From: CAIUMH01 sp963758555
GTDB taxonomy: Bacteria > Actinomycetota > Acidimicrobiia > Acidimicrobiales > RAAP-2
Direction of reading: 5' to 3'
Assembly: GCA_963758555.1 (NCBI GenBank)
Contig: CAVWVW010000004.1
Coordinates: forward strand, 248,001-312,000
Length of the DNA: 64,000 nucleotides
Position 1 is the first letter of the stretch. Each line of letters begins with the position of its first letter. Below, piece after piece: positions 17,592 through 27,276 of this stretch. The notes beneath the pieces are model-generated. The model was not told the DNA's origin, made no database searches, and saw only the letters and a list, made by a program, of their open reading frames with translations. The translations under genes and the position numbers were made by a program.

Positions 17592-18203
17592 ATGGGCAAG
17601 GTCGTCGACTCACCTCCTCGTTCGCTTCGTGAGGCTCGAAAAGAGCTGACGCGACAGGCGCTCCTGCGTGCCGCCCAAGCCGCCTTCGAAGAAGACGGCT
17701 ACGTCAAGGTGACCGTGGATGACATCGTCCAACGGGCCGGCGCGGGTCGTGGCACCTTCTACCTGTACTTCGAGAGCAAGGCCGCGGCGCTCCTCGGGGT
17801 GATCGAGCGGACGGGGCTTCGAGAGCACTATCGGGCCCTCCTCATCCGTCTCGCCGCGATGGAGGAGCCCAGCCTCACGGATCTCGAGGCATGGATCGAC
17901 GACTACATCGATCTCTATCTCTCCCACCGATCCATCCACCGTGCCCTCCAAGAGGCGAGAGCGGTCGAACCGCAGGTCACCGACGACGTCGTCGCCTCGC
18001 TCATCGAGCAGCTGAGCTTGTGGCCTCTCACGGGTTTCGCCCCGGATGGAGACGCTGAGGTGATGCAGATCAAGGCGCTCACGAGCTTCGTGATGATCGA
18101 GGGTGTCTTCTATCTCTGGCTCGTCCAGGGAGTGCCTCTCGATCGGTCGAAGGTCATCCGGGTGCTCGCCGAGCAGTTCTACACAGCCATCCACCCGACA
18201 TGA
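17592..18203 (+). CDS. TetR family transcriptional regulator
   Basis: A 203-residue TetR protein. The helix-turn-helix VTVDDIVQRAGAGRGTFYLYFESKAALL-like segment is at about residues 40-70. It is divergently transcribed from the TauD-Rieske-amidohydrolase operon across two dyads, the classic arrangement of an autoregulated local repressor. The inducer is presumably a substrate of that operon. Start ATG 17592 gives the usual 20-residue charged leader before the first helix. Confidence 0.9.
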   Translation: MGKVVDSPPRSLREARKELTRQALLRAAQAAFEEDGYVKVTVDDIVQRAGAGRGTFYLYFESKAAALLGVIERTGLREHYRALLIRLAAMEEPSLTDLEAWIDDYIDLYLSHRSIHRALQEARAVEPQVTDDVVASLIEQLSLWPLTGFAPDGDAEVMQIKALTSFVMIEGVFYLWLVQGVPLDRSKVIRVLAEQFYTAIHPT

Positions 18204-18392
18204 GCTCGCTGCCGAGCAGGTGATGGACCGAAGCTGGACATGAGCGACTTCGTCGAGCCGACGGACCACCACGGATCGTGGCGCGCCGAGACCAGCGTCG
18301 CTCTAGGGTCACGATGATTGAGAGCGAGGTCATCTGGTGAGCATCCCGATCCCGGCTCGTGGTCTGATCGCTCCGAGCACGGAGGCGACGTC

Positions 18393-19211
18393 GTGACGGC
18401 CTCGTCGCTCCCACCCGAGTCCGTGGGGCACGCTCCTTCGCGGCTCCGGATGGTGGGCCGGCGCGTGCTGGTCGTCGGTGGCGGGCAGACGACCTACGAC
18501 GTCGAGGAGCAGCCCGTGGGCAACGGGCGAGCGATCGCCCAGCTGCTCGCCCGAGAGGGCGCCCAGGTCATGGTGGCTGATCTCAATGACGCTTCCGCAC
18601 GAGAGACCGTCGCTCTCATCTCGAAGGAGGGTGGCACCGCTCGTTCGTGCGTCGTCGACGTCGGCGTGCCTCGGAGCATCGACGCCATGATCGACGCCAC
18701 CTGCTCCGAGCTTGGCGGCATCGACGGGCTCGTGTACAACGTGGGGATCCCTGGTCCCGTGGGCTTCGAGGACACGACGCCCGATGCTTGGGACACCGTC
18801 ATCGATGCCAACCTCCGCGGTGCGATGCTGGCCGCCCGAGCCGCGTTGCCAGCTCTGGATCAACACGCCTCGATCGTCTTCATCTCATCGATCGGCGCCG
18901 TGCGAGGAATCGGTCGGATGATCGCCTACGACTCCTCCAAAGCTGGCTTGGCCTCGCTCGTCCGAGCGACGGCCATCGCCCGCAAGGACGACCACGTGCG
19001 GGCGAACATCGTGATGCCAGGCCTCATCGACACGGGACTTGGTCGGAGCGCTCAGCAAGGAATCCCTGAGCGAGCGTCGATTCCCGTACCCCTTGGTCGG
19101 AGAGGCACCGCGTGGGAGGTCGCCTACGCCACCTTGTTCTTGCTCTCGGGAGAGGCGGCCTACATCACCGGGCAGACGCTGGCGGTCGACGGCGGCAAGA
19201 CGACCCTCTGA
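18393..19211 (+). CDS. Short-chain dehydrogenase with an altered cofactor loop
   Basis: A 272-residue SDR. The cofactor loop is unusual: GGGQTTYDVEEQPVGNG instead of the compact TGxxxGIG, leaving a longer glycine-to-glycine spacing. The catalytic YxxxK is present as AYDSSKAGL, with NVGIPG and FISSIGAV in the expected places and a C-terminal GQTLAVDGG. GTG 18393 is chosen because GGAGG at 18381 is well spaced. It follows the TetR gene on the same strand and is followed 13 bases later by a cupin gene. Confidence 0.83.
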   Translation: MTASSLPPESVGHAPSRLRMVGRRVLVVGGGQTTYDVEEQPVGNGRAIAQLLAREGAQVMVADLNDASARETVALISKEGGTARSCVVDVGVPRSIDAMIDATCSELGGIDGLVYNVGIPGPVGFEDTTPDAWDTVIDANLRGAMLAARAALPALDQHASIVFISSIGAVRGIGRMIAYDSSKAGLASLVRATAIARKDDHVRANIVMPGLIDTGLGRSAQQGIPERASIPVPLGRRGTAWEVAYATLFLLSGEAAYITGQTLAVDGGKTTL

Positions 19212-19224
19212 GCGATGACGTCGC

Positions 19225-19674
19225 GTGGCTAATCGCTTCCTCATCACCGGCGTCGACGACGAGGGGCGCTCCTGCGTGGTCAAGGACGTCGCCCCGCTTG
19301 ACCGTCCGTTTGTGTCAGGCATCACGGTCGGCCACGTGGCGTCGAGCGGTTCGTCTCCTCCACCAGTGCGCCCCCCAGGTCGAGGGGACCACCTCGGTGT
19401 CGCGTCGGCGCCAGGGGTAGCTCAGTGGTCGATCATCGAGTTCCCTCCGGGGGTCACCACGCCGATCCACCACACCGACTCCCTGGACTTCGACGTGGTC
19501 TTGGAGGGCCGTGTGCTTCTCATGCTCGACGACGGGCCCCATCAGCTCGACGTGGGCGACGGCACGGTGCTCACCGGCATCGATCACCACTGGAAGACGG
19601 ACGAGCAGGGCTGTCGGATGAGCGTGGTCGTCATCGCCACGCCTCCTCGCCCGGGGGACTCAGCCGAAGGCTGA
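19225..19674 (+). CDS. Cupin-domain protein
   Basis: A 149-residue protein beginning at GTG 19225. The conserved cupin motif 1 is seen in TTPIHHTDSLDFDVVLEGRVLLML, with metal ligands His-His and a later Asp/Glu, and motif 2 in VLTGIDHHWKTDEQGCRM. The first 60 residues form an N-terminal strand region. Small cupins of this sort are sensors, isomerases or dioxygenases. It is 13 bases after the SDR gene, so probably co-transcribed and in the same pathway. Substrate unknown. Confidence 0.82.
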   Translation: MANRFLITGVDDEGRSCVVKDVAPLDRPFVSGITVGHVASSGSSPPPVRPPGRGDHLGVASAPGVAQWSIIEFPPGVTTPIHHTDSLDFDVVLEGRVLLMLDDGPHQLDVGDGTVLTGIDHHWKTDEQGCRMSVVVIATPPRPGDSAEG

Positions 19675-19706
19675 GCAGCGCGTCCTCGCGAGACTCGGGG
19701 CGTTGC

Positions 19707-20327
19707 TCACGCTGTTCGCAGACCGTCGAGCACCAAGCTGATCCGAAGGTTGAGATTGTGCTCCAAGGAGGCCTCAGAGCTCTCTGACGCCCACCGCTCG
19801 AGTGCGTCCATCGTCATGCCTCCGAGCACGTCGCCGATCTCGTGAGCGTCGAAGTCGCCGCGGAGCTCACCTCGGGCCTGCGCCCCTCGAAGGATGTCGG
19901 TGAAGATGTCCTCGAAGAGCACCACCTCGCTCGAGGCCCGTGTGAACCCGATGGATCCCACGATCGCCGACCTGATGGTCAGTGCAGCGAGGCTTCGGGG
20001 CACCGCGTCCATGCGGCGGACGAGACCGTCGACGAAGGTGGTGAGCTGCTCGTCGAGATCCCCGGCGATGGGCGCGTGCTCAAGATCGGCGGCGACACCT
20101 TGCGCCGTGGCGTGCGTGAGCTCGACCAACAGCTGCTCTTTGGAGGAGAAGTGGAGATAGTAGGTCGTTCGCCCCACTCCAGCTTCTGAGCAGATCTCCT
20201 CGACCGTGGTGTTGTCGTAGCCCTTCTCGGACCAGAGCCGTTGCGCCGCTCGCACCAGCTTTCGTCGGGTGTCGATGGACCGCTCTTGGCGGAGCAAGGA
20301 ACGTCGATACGGGTTCTCGGTCGCCAT
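19707..20327 (-). CDS. TetR family transcriptional regulator
   Basis: A 206-residue TetR protein with helix-turn-helix NTTVEEICSEAGVGRTTYYLHFSSKEQLL at about residues 40-68. It lies downstream of the thioesterase-like gene on the same strand, and that gene is divergent from the DapA-like/amidohydrolase operon. The strong palindrome at 21406-21423 is its most likely operator, by position. C-terminal ligand domain not diagnostic. Confidence 0.88.
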   Translation of the reverse strand: MATENPYRRSLLRQERSIDTRRKLVRAAQRLWSEKGYDNTTVEEICSEAGVGRTTYYLHFSSKEQLLVELTHATAQGVAADLEHAPIAGDLDEQLTTFVDGLVRRMDAVPRSLAALTIRSAIVGSIGFTRASSEVVLFEDIFTDILRGAQARGELRGDFDAHEIGDVLGGMTMDALERWASESSEASLEHNLNLRISLVLDGLRTA

Positions 20328-20411
20328 GCTCGGCTCTCACTCCCTCTTCTCGTCCCTCGCCGCCTCGACGTGGTCCCGACCGTGGAGCCACGTCGGTCCG
20401 ACCAGCCTCGC

Positions 20412-21272
20412 CTAGACCCAGGTGGCTGGTCGAAACGTCATCGAGCTCGCCGACACGGCTCGGCCCTCATTGCCCTCGTCGAACATGGTCAGCTGCACGC
20501 CCACTCGACCTGTGCCGTCGACCGCCACCGACGCACTGCCATCGACTCGGAACGGGCCGACCTTGCCCCGAGCCAAGAACATCACGTGCGAGCTCTCGGC
20601 TTGGAGGTGCTCAGTCCCCGCTGCCGCGGCGGCCAGCTCAAACGCAGCCGTCTCCAAGAGGATCTCCTGGGGCCCGAGGTGCAGCGCGGCGTCAGGAGAG
20701 GCGATCTCCGCTCGAAGCTCGGGGATGATCCAGTGCCCGTCGTCTCGACGCTTCGCGCCGAACACCTTCCACAGCGGCGGAAGATCCGGCGAGTCTTCGA
20801 TCTCCAAGATGGGATCATCGTCGAACTTCTGCAGTCCGTCGGGCACCTCTCCGATCGATGCCGCCTGGGCTTCGACGAGGGCGATGATGCGCCCGTGGTC
20901 GTCGGCGTCGACGATCCGAGCTCGCCCGAAGCTCATGGTGCGACCCTGCTTGAGCGAGACCTCGCCGAGCACCTCGATCCGCTTGACGTCTCTCGCGTCG
21001 TCGAGGATCTGCAGCGAGTGGATCACGGGATTGGGAACGGTCTGGAGATCCGAGCCGCCGCCACCGCCGGGGCACGTGATCGCCAAGGGCGCTGCCATGA
21101 TCCCTCCCGCAGGGTTGCGCATGTCGGAGCGAAGCGTGACCGCCGCGTCGACGACGTTGTTCATGCTCGAGAACTGACGCCCGATGTAGCGGTAGCTGAG
21201 CAGTGCTCCCCACCGCTGACGCAGCTCGGCCCAGTACTCCTCGTCGTCTACCTCACGGATGTCTTGCAGCAC
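20412..21272 (-). CDS. Double-hotdog thioesterase-like protein
   Basis: A 286-residue protein from GTG 21272. It carries two predicted hotdog halves. The first includes NPVIHSLQILDDARDVKRIE and GEVSLKQGRTMSFGRARI. The second includes HLGPQEILLETAAFELAAA and FLARGKVGPFRVDGSA, typical of acyl-CoA thioesterase/PaaI-like proteins of Actinobacteria. It is upstream of TetR 19707 on the same strand and divergent from the DapA-like gene, so it probably belongs to that regulon. Substrate unknown. Confidence 0.75.
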   Translation of the reverse strand: MLQDIREVDDEEYWAELRQRWGALLSYRYIGRQFSSMNNVVDAAVTLRSDMRNPAGGIMAAPLAITCPGGGGGSDLQTVPNPVIHSLQILDDARDVKRIEVLGEVSLKQGRTMSFGRARIVDADDHGRIIALVEAQAASIGEVPDGLQKFDDDPILEIEDSPDLPPLWKVFGAKRRDDGHWIIPELRAEIASPDAALHLGPQEILLETAAFELAAAAAGTEHLQAESSHVMFLARGKVGPFRVDGSASVAVDGTGRVGVQLTMFDEGNEGRAVSASSMTFRPATWV

Positions 21273-21405
21273 AGCACCCCTCCGTTCACTCGATACCCCT
21301 CCTCGCTGACCCACGCATGCTGGCCGGGCTCGCACCCCCACCCTGGGCATTCCCGCTCAGGGCCGCCACCAGTTGTCAGCGCCGAGCCATCATGTTAGAC
21401 ATCTT

Positions 21406-21423
21406 TCTGAACACATGTTCAGA
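21406..21423. promoter_or_regulatory. Perfect palindrome TCTGAAC-N4-GTTCAGA, putative TetR operator
   Basis: An 18-base site with seven-base arms and a four-base centre (ACAT) lies in the divergent gap between the thioesterase-like gene (start 21272) and the DapA-like gene (start 21489). The core TGAAC-N4-GTTCA is a common form of TetR-family operator. Confidence 0.6.
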
Positions 21424-21488
21424 GATCTCGGGACGCGTGATCAGCGGGGGCGGGTCGCACCAGCGCGCTGGGCTCAAGGAGGGGTGTC

Positions 21489-22505
21489 ATGGCAACAGCG
21501 AGCGAAGCACGGCCGTGGGCCCAGCAGCACCTCCGAGGGATCGCTGATTCGCTCATCACTCCCTTCAGCGGCCCTGACGGTGACGACATCGACGACGACG
21601 CACTCCGGGCGCTCGTTCGCTACTGCTTGGTCGATCTCGATCACGACGGGCTCTGGCTGGTGAGCGGCCTCGCCGAGTGGTGGGCGCTGACCCTCGAGGA
21701 GCGCAAGCACGTCGCCGAGATCACGGTCGACGAGGCCCGCACGGTCAAGCCGAGCGCGTTCTTGCAGCTCTGCACCATCGGGCTCTCGGCCAAGGACACC
21801 GTCGAGCTGACGCTGCACGCGCAGAGCATCGGCGCGGACATCGTCTATCTCCAGAACCCGGTGATGGAGGTCCACGGAGGACCGGGCATCCTCAGCTTCT
21901 TCAAGTACGTCGCCGAGCGGACCGACATCGCGCTCGGGATGTTCAACTCACCCTCCTCGGGCTATGAGCTCACCCCGGCCGAGGTCGTTCGCATCGCCGA
22001 GGAGATCCCCGCCATGGCGGCGATCAAAGACGCCTCGAGCAGCGCGGGCCATGGTGCTGCGGTGGCCAAGCTGGCGCAGGGCGCGCTCGTCGTCTGGGAC
22101 GTCAGCTCGCCGATGATCACGTCGTACAACGCCGGCAACGTCGCTCGAGGACTCCAAGCGCCGTGCCTCATCGGTGCTGACGCGTACCTGAACGAGACCC
22201 CGTCGGACAAGCGCTTCACCAACTGGTTCAACCTCGTGCTCGAAGGCAAGCTCGACGAAGCGGTGGCTTACGTCGAGAGCGCAGACCTCGAGGGACCGGG
22301 TTCGCATGGTCTCACCTACACCCAGCTGCCTGAGCGACCTGGGTACTGGACCCACTGGGGCTCCGCCTTCAAGTACGAAGCGTCGCTCCTCGGTCTGGCT
22401 GTCGGGGACTATCCCTACTCGCGCCCCCCACAGCTCAGGCTCACCGACGAGCAGAAGGCCTCCATCAAAGACGCCTACGTCCGCTCTGGCTTGATCGAAG
22501 CCTGA
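21489..22505 (+). CDS. DapA-like (dihydrodipicolinate synthase family) aldolase/lyase
   Basis: A 338-residue TIM-barrel protein. The start IADSLITPFSGPDGDDIDDDALRALV is typical of the family. The Schiff-base lysine is visible in AAIKDASSSAG at about residue 180. The tyrosine/threonine relay motif of true DapA (TT after GTTGE) is replaced by WLVSGLAEWW, so a role in lysine synthesis is unlikely. Pyruvate-dependent aldol cleavage or hydration in a catabolic route fits better. GGAGG precedes the start. It begins an operon with an amidohydrolase and an unknown protein. Confidence 0.83.
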   Translation: MATASEARPWAQQHLRGIADSLITPFSGPDGDDIDDDALRALVRYCLVDLDHDGLWLVSGLAEWWALTLEERKHVAEITVDEARTVKPSAFLQLCTIGLSAKDTVELTLHAQSIGADIVYLQNPVMEVHGGPGILSFFKYVAERTDIALGMFNSPSSGYELTPAEVVRIAEEIPAMAAIKDASSSAGHGAAVAKLAQGALVVWDVSSPMITSYNAGNVARGLQAPCLIGADAYLNETPSDKRFTNWFNLVLEGKLDEAVAYVESADLEGPGSHGLTYTQLPERPGYWTHWGSAFKYEASLLGLAVGDYPYSRPPQLRLTDEQKASIKDAYVRSGLIEA

Positions 22506-22554
22506 ACGCTCACTGACCGATCACTCAGACCAAGCAACTAGCAAAGGAGCACCC

Positions 22555-23745
22555 ATGTCCCACAAGCTCGGCTTCCCGATCTTCGACGCAGACAACCACC
22601 TCTACGAGACGCGCGACGCGCTGACCAAGTACCTGCCGGCCAATCGCGCCGGGGCCATCGACTTCGTCGAGGTTCACGGTCGGACCAAGATCATGGTCAA
22701 CGGCCAGGTGAGCAACTACATCCCCAACCCCACCTTCGATCGGGTGGGTCGCCCGGGCGCTCAGCAGGACTACTTCCGCAGCGGCAACCCCGAGGGCAAG
22801 TCCTACAAGGAGATCATCGGGCGAGGCATCGACTGCCCGCCGGCGTTCCGTGAGGCGGGTCCTCGCCTCGAGCTCATGGATGAGCAGGGCGTCGACTACG
22901 CCATGATGTACCCGACCCTGGCCAGCTTGGTCGAGGAGCGGATGAAGGACGATCCCGACCTCACCGCCGACGCCATCCACGCGCTCAACCAGTGGATGAC
23001 CGAGGCGTGGCCCTTTGCCTTCGAGAGCCGGATCTTCTCGACGCCCGTGATCCCGATGGGGCTGGTCGACCGCGCCATCCAAGAGCTCGACTACGTCGTG
23101 GAGCATGGCGCGAAGTCGATCCTCATCCGGCCCGCGCCGGCCTGGGGCTATCGAGGACCGCGCTCGTTCGCCAGCCCGGAGTTCGACCCCTTCTGGGAGA
23201 AGGTCGAGCAAGCTGGCGTGCTCGTCGTCTTCCACGCCTCTGACAGCGGCTATGAGCGCTACTCGAACGAGTGGGCGGGCGGTCAGGGTGAGGCACTCGC
23301 CTTCGGCCAGCCGTCGCTGTTCAACCTGGTCATCGGCAGCGACTACCGCGCCATCCGCGACGCGTCAGCGGCGATGATCTGCCACGGCGCGCTCGGTCGC
23401 TTCCCGGGACTCAAGATCGCGCTGGTCGAGAACGGCAGCGGGTGGGTACCCCACTTCTTGGAGCAGATGGATCACGCCTACGAGAAGGTCCCCCAGCTCT
23501 ATCCCGAGCTGCCCTCCTCGACCTTCAAGCGCCACTTCTGGATGCACCCGTTCCACGAGGAAGACCCGCGCGACCTGGTCAAGCTGCTCGGCGCAGACCA
23601 CCTGATCTTCGGCTCGGACTTCCCGCACATCGAGGGCTTGGCCGACCCGGTCGCCTGGGCCGACGAGCTCGCCGGCCTGCCTGAGGACGAGATCAGCAAG
23701 ATCATGGGAGGCAACATGATCGAGCTCCTCGGGGTAGGGGCATGA
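22555..23745 (+). CDS. Amidohydrolase-2 family metal-dependent hydrolase
   Basis: A 396-residue TIM-barrel hydrolase. The N-terminal metal motif is D-A-D-N-H (FDADNHLYET). Later come VVFHASDSGY and ICHGALGRFPGLKIALVENG, and the final catalytic segment FGSDFPHIEGL. AAAGGAG lies seven bases before ATG 22555. It stands between the DapA-like gene and a 412-residue protein whose ATG overlaps its stop in an ATGA. It is of the same family as the enzyme at 12178 but only distantly similar. Substrate unknown. Confidence 0.88.
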   Translation: MSHKLGFPIFDADNHLYETRDALTKYLPANRAGAIDFVEVHGRTKIMVNGQVSNYIPNPTFDRVGRPGAQQDYFRSGNPEGKSYKEIIGRGIDCPPAFREAGPRLELMDEQGVDYAMMYPTLASLVEERMKDDPDLTADAIHALNQWMTEAWPFAFESRIFSTPVIPMGLVDRAIQELDYVVEHGAKSILIRPAPAWGYRGPRSFASPEFDPFWEKVEQAGVLVVFHASDSGYERYSNEWAGGQGEALAFGQPSLFNLVIGSDYRAIRDASAAMICHGALGRFPGLKIALVENGSGWVPHFLEQMDHAYEKVPQLYPELPSSTFKRHFWMHPFHEEDPRDLVKLLGADHLIFGSDFPHIEGLADPVAWADELAGLPEDEISKIMGGNMIELLGVGA

Positions 23746-24980
23746 AGCACACCACTGGCCTCGGAGACCTCTCGCGCGACGAGCTGCTGGCCGCGGCGTA
23801 CGAGTACATGCTCAGCGGCTTGATCATGGTCAAGACCGTCACGCCGCTGCTGATCTTGAACGCCGCCATCACGCCCGAGCAGATGACGGACCTGAGCATC
23901 CAGCAGTGGATGGGAGCGAGCCCGGTCTACACCGGGCGCATGCGCAGCCTCATGGGCATCGAGGGCGACGACGTCCCCGCGATCATGAAGGCCCTCCAGC
24001 TCGACGTGGGCTTCGTTCACCAGTACATGGACGTGCGCTACCTCGTCCAAGACGCCACCCACGGTGAGTTCTGGCTTCCCCACTGCGGCGCGCTGCTCGA
24101 CGTGGAGCCGTTTGGTGAGGAGCAGGTCTTCAACATGTGCCACACCATCGAAGACCCCACCTTCGACGCCACGGCGCTGGCCACGAACCCTCGAGCCCGG
24201 ATCCGACCGCTCCACCGCCCGCCCCGGATACCGGTCGGTCGCGTGCCCCACTGCCGTTGGACCCTCATCATCGACGAGGCCAACGAACCGGTCGGACCCA
24301 TCCCTCGCACCGGCCAGGTCCGGCTGCTGGCGCTGGCTGCCGTCCCCAACGATCGGATCGGCGATCGCCGCGACGGGATCGACGACTACGCAGGCTCGTT
24401 CAACCCTGACTTCAAGCTCGGCAGCCTCAGCTCCGCAGCGCTGCAGGCCGTGGCCCACGAGTTCGGTGTCCAGACCCATCTGCTCGTGGCCTCGAACGAG
24501 CTCGCCTTGAACGACCTGTCGAGTGACCCAGCGCTCGCCCGAGAGCTCCAAGACGAAGGATGGCTGGCGACCTCGTGGATCCTGGCCGAGCGCCTCGGAC
24601 GAGCGCTCGAGCTCGGCGTCGGCATCGAGGCAGTCGGCAACGCCCTCGCCCTCACCCCGATGATCCCTCCTGGCATCGACCGAGAGATCTCGACCGAGCA
24701 GAACACCCTCACCTGCGTGTTCAGCTCCTCTCAGGAGGGCCTGCTCACCGAGGCGCATCCTGGTTGGGCGGGCTCGCTTGCCCGGGGTGTGACCAAGGGC
24801 ATCGAGGGAACGGCACGAGGTCTGGGGATGGAGCCGACGTCGATCTCGGTCGAGACCGCGCCGAACACCGTCACCATCCAGATGGAGCTCGAGCCCAGTC
24901 CGACCGAAGCAACGGAGCCGGACTCAGTCGCCTTGAGCCGCATCGGTCTCACCGCTGATTGGACGTTCGAGCTCGTCTGA
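23742..24980 (+). CDS. Unrecognised 412-residue protein coupled to an amidohydrolase
   Basis: A soluble protein with no family that I recognise. Residues 1-110 are helical (LSRDELLAAAYEYMLSGLI and a region with repeated Met). Residues 105-185 hold a dense set of possible metal or catalytic residues: FWLPHCGALLDVEPFGEE, NMCHTIEDPTFDATA, RPLHRPPR and VPHCRWTL, so three His-Cys or Cys-His pairs within 75 residues. The C-terminal half has ordered alternating helices and strands. The ATGA overlap with the amidohydrolase shows translational coupling, so it probably acts on the same compound. Confidence 0.75.
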   Translation: MKHTTGLGDLSRDELLAAAYEYMLSGLIMVKTVTPLLILNAAITPEQMTDLSIQQWMGASPVYTGRMRSLMGIEGDDVPAIMKALQLDVGFVHQYMDVRYLVQDATHGEFWLPHCGALLDVEPFGEEQVFNMCHTIEDPTFDATALATNPRARIRPLHRPPRIPVGRVPHCRWTLIIDEANEPVGPIPRTGQVRLLALAAVPNDRIGDRRDGIDDYAGSFNPDFKLGSLSSAALQAVAHEFGVQTHLLVASNELALNDLSSDPALARELQDEGWLATSWILAERLGRALELGVGIEAVGNALALTPMIPPGIDREISTEQNTLTCVFSSSQEGLLTEAHPGWAGSLARGVTKGIEGTARGLGMEPTSISVETAPNTVTIQMELEPSPTEATEPDSVALSRIGLTADWTFELV

Positions 24981-25103
24981 GGCGAGCGCTCGCGAGAGCC
25001 TCCACCCACAGTGTGTTCGTTCGCCAGCTCGCTCCTCGTCCAGCGAGCCCCGTGCCAGGTCTGGGATCGGCGTTTCCGACGCTCTAGGGTTGTGTCCAGC
25101 CCG

Positions 25104-26699
<1,596 letters not shown>

Positions 26700-26785
26700 G
26701 CGCGCGCTCCTCGACCTTGCGCTCCGCACGCCAGAACGGCAAGGTGAGCACCGACGAGCGCGAGACACCGGGGAGGAGCCACGCT

Positions 26786-27091
26786 ATGAACGTTCGTGAG
26801 ATCACCATCGCGGCGCAGGACAACGTGATCACCGTGGTCGAGTCGACCCAGACGTGGGTCCTCGATGCCGTGGCCACCACCTCATCGACCTTCGACACCT
26901 ACCGGCCCGAGGCGCCTCACCTCGCGATCTTCGAGCAGCTCCCGAGCCCGACCGAGGTGATCGATCTCAGCTTCTCGTTCCTTGGACGACTACTCGATGC
27001 CCAGCACGCCTTCCTCACGCGCTTGGTCGAGACCTGGACGCCGCCAGCCTCGCCCGAGAGGCCGACGAGCCCTGAGCCACCTGCCGCGTGA
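26786..27091 (+). CDS. Short phasin-like protein
   Basis: A 101-residue protein with GGGGAGGAG before ATG 26786. Its layout parallels the protein at 32286: an N-terminal amphipathic segment (VITVVESTQTWVLDAVATT), a proline-rich linker, then a C-terminal helix FSFLGRLLDAQHAFLTRLVETW. The other protein has ILDAVAQSQKFTLDTAQSI and FDFAAELLSVQRDFALELTKLF in the same order. Phasins coat PHA granules through such amphipathic helices, and the PHA synthase and depolymerases are 1-5 kb away. The Pro-rich tail is soluble. Family assignment is inference from the parallel and the location. Confidence 0.6.
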   Translation: MNVREITIAAQDNVITVVESTQTWVLDAVATTSSTFDTYRPEAPHLAIFEQLPSPTEVIDLSFSFLGRLLDAQHAFLTRLVETWTPPASPERPTSPEPPAA

Positions 27092-27130
27092 GCACGTCGG
27101 CGAGGCGCTTCGCGGCGAGCTCCCTCGATC

Positions 27131-27237
27131 GAGGCTCATCGTTCCGGCTCATCTGCCCGAAGTCGGGCTCGAACCCGGAATCTGTCGCCGAGCCTCAGTG
27201 GTAACTTGGGCTCGAGACCCGAGTGCGGGCCTGAGGC
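27131..27237 (+). promoter_or_regulatory. Structured intergenic RNA candidate with two exclusive stems
   Basis: Within the 185-base gap before the GST gene, three perfect stems nest: GAGGCTC/GAGCCTC (27131-27137 with 27190-27196), TTCCGG/CCGGAA (27142-27147 with 27175-27180) and GCCCGA/TCGGGC (27155-27160 with 27163-27168). A further seven-base stem GCCTCAG/CTGAGGC (27192-27198 with 27231-27237) shares five bases with the outer stem, so the two cannot form together. The downstream stem ends about 28 bases before the AAGGAG of the GST gene. The arrangement resembles a translational switch but matches no riboswitch that I recognise. Confidence 0.35.
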
Positions 27238-27276
27238 CGTCGCCTTCGATCCGTGCCTGACGCCAAGGAGCGCGAC

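Noticed and set aside
23499..24758. 419-residue minus-strand frame opposite the amidohydrolase and 412-residue gene
   Set aside because: The plus-strand genes have good ribosome binding, coupling and motifs; the minus frame reads as noise.
27131..27197. Possible tRNA: 7-bp acceptor-like stem and a GGGCTCGAACCC segment resembling a reversed T arm
   Set aside because: The enclosed length is too short, the T loop would have six bases, and no anticodon or D arm forms on either strand.
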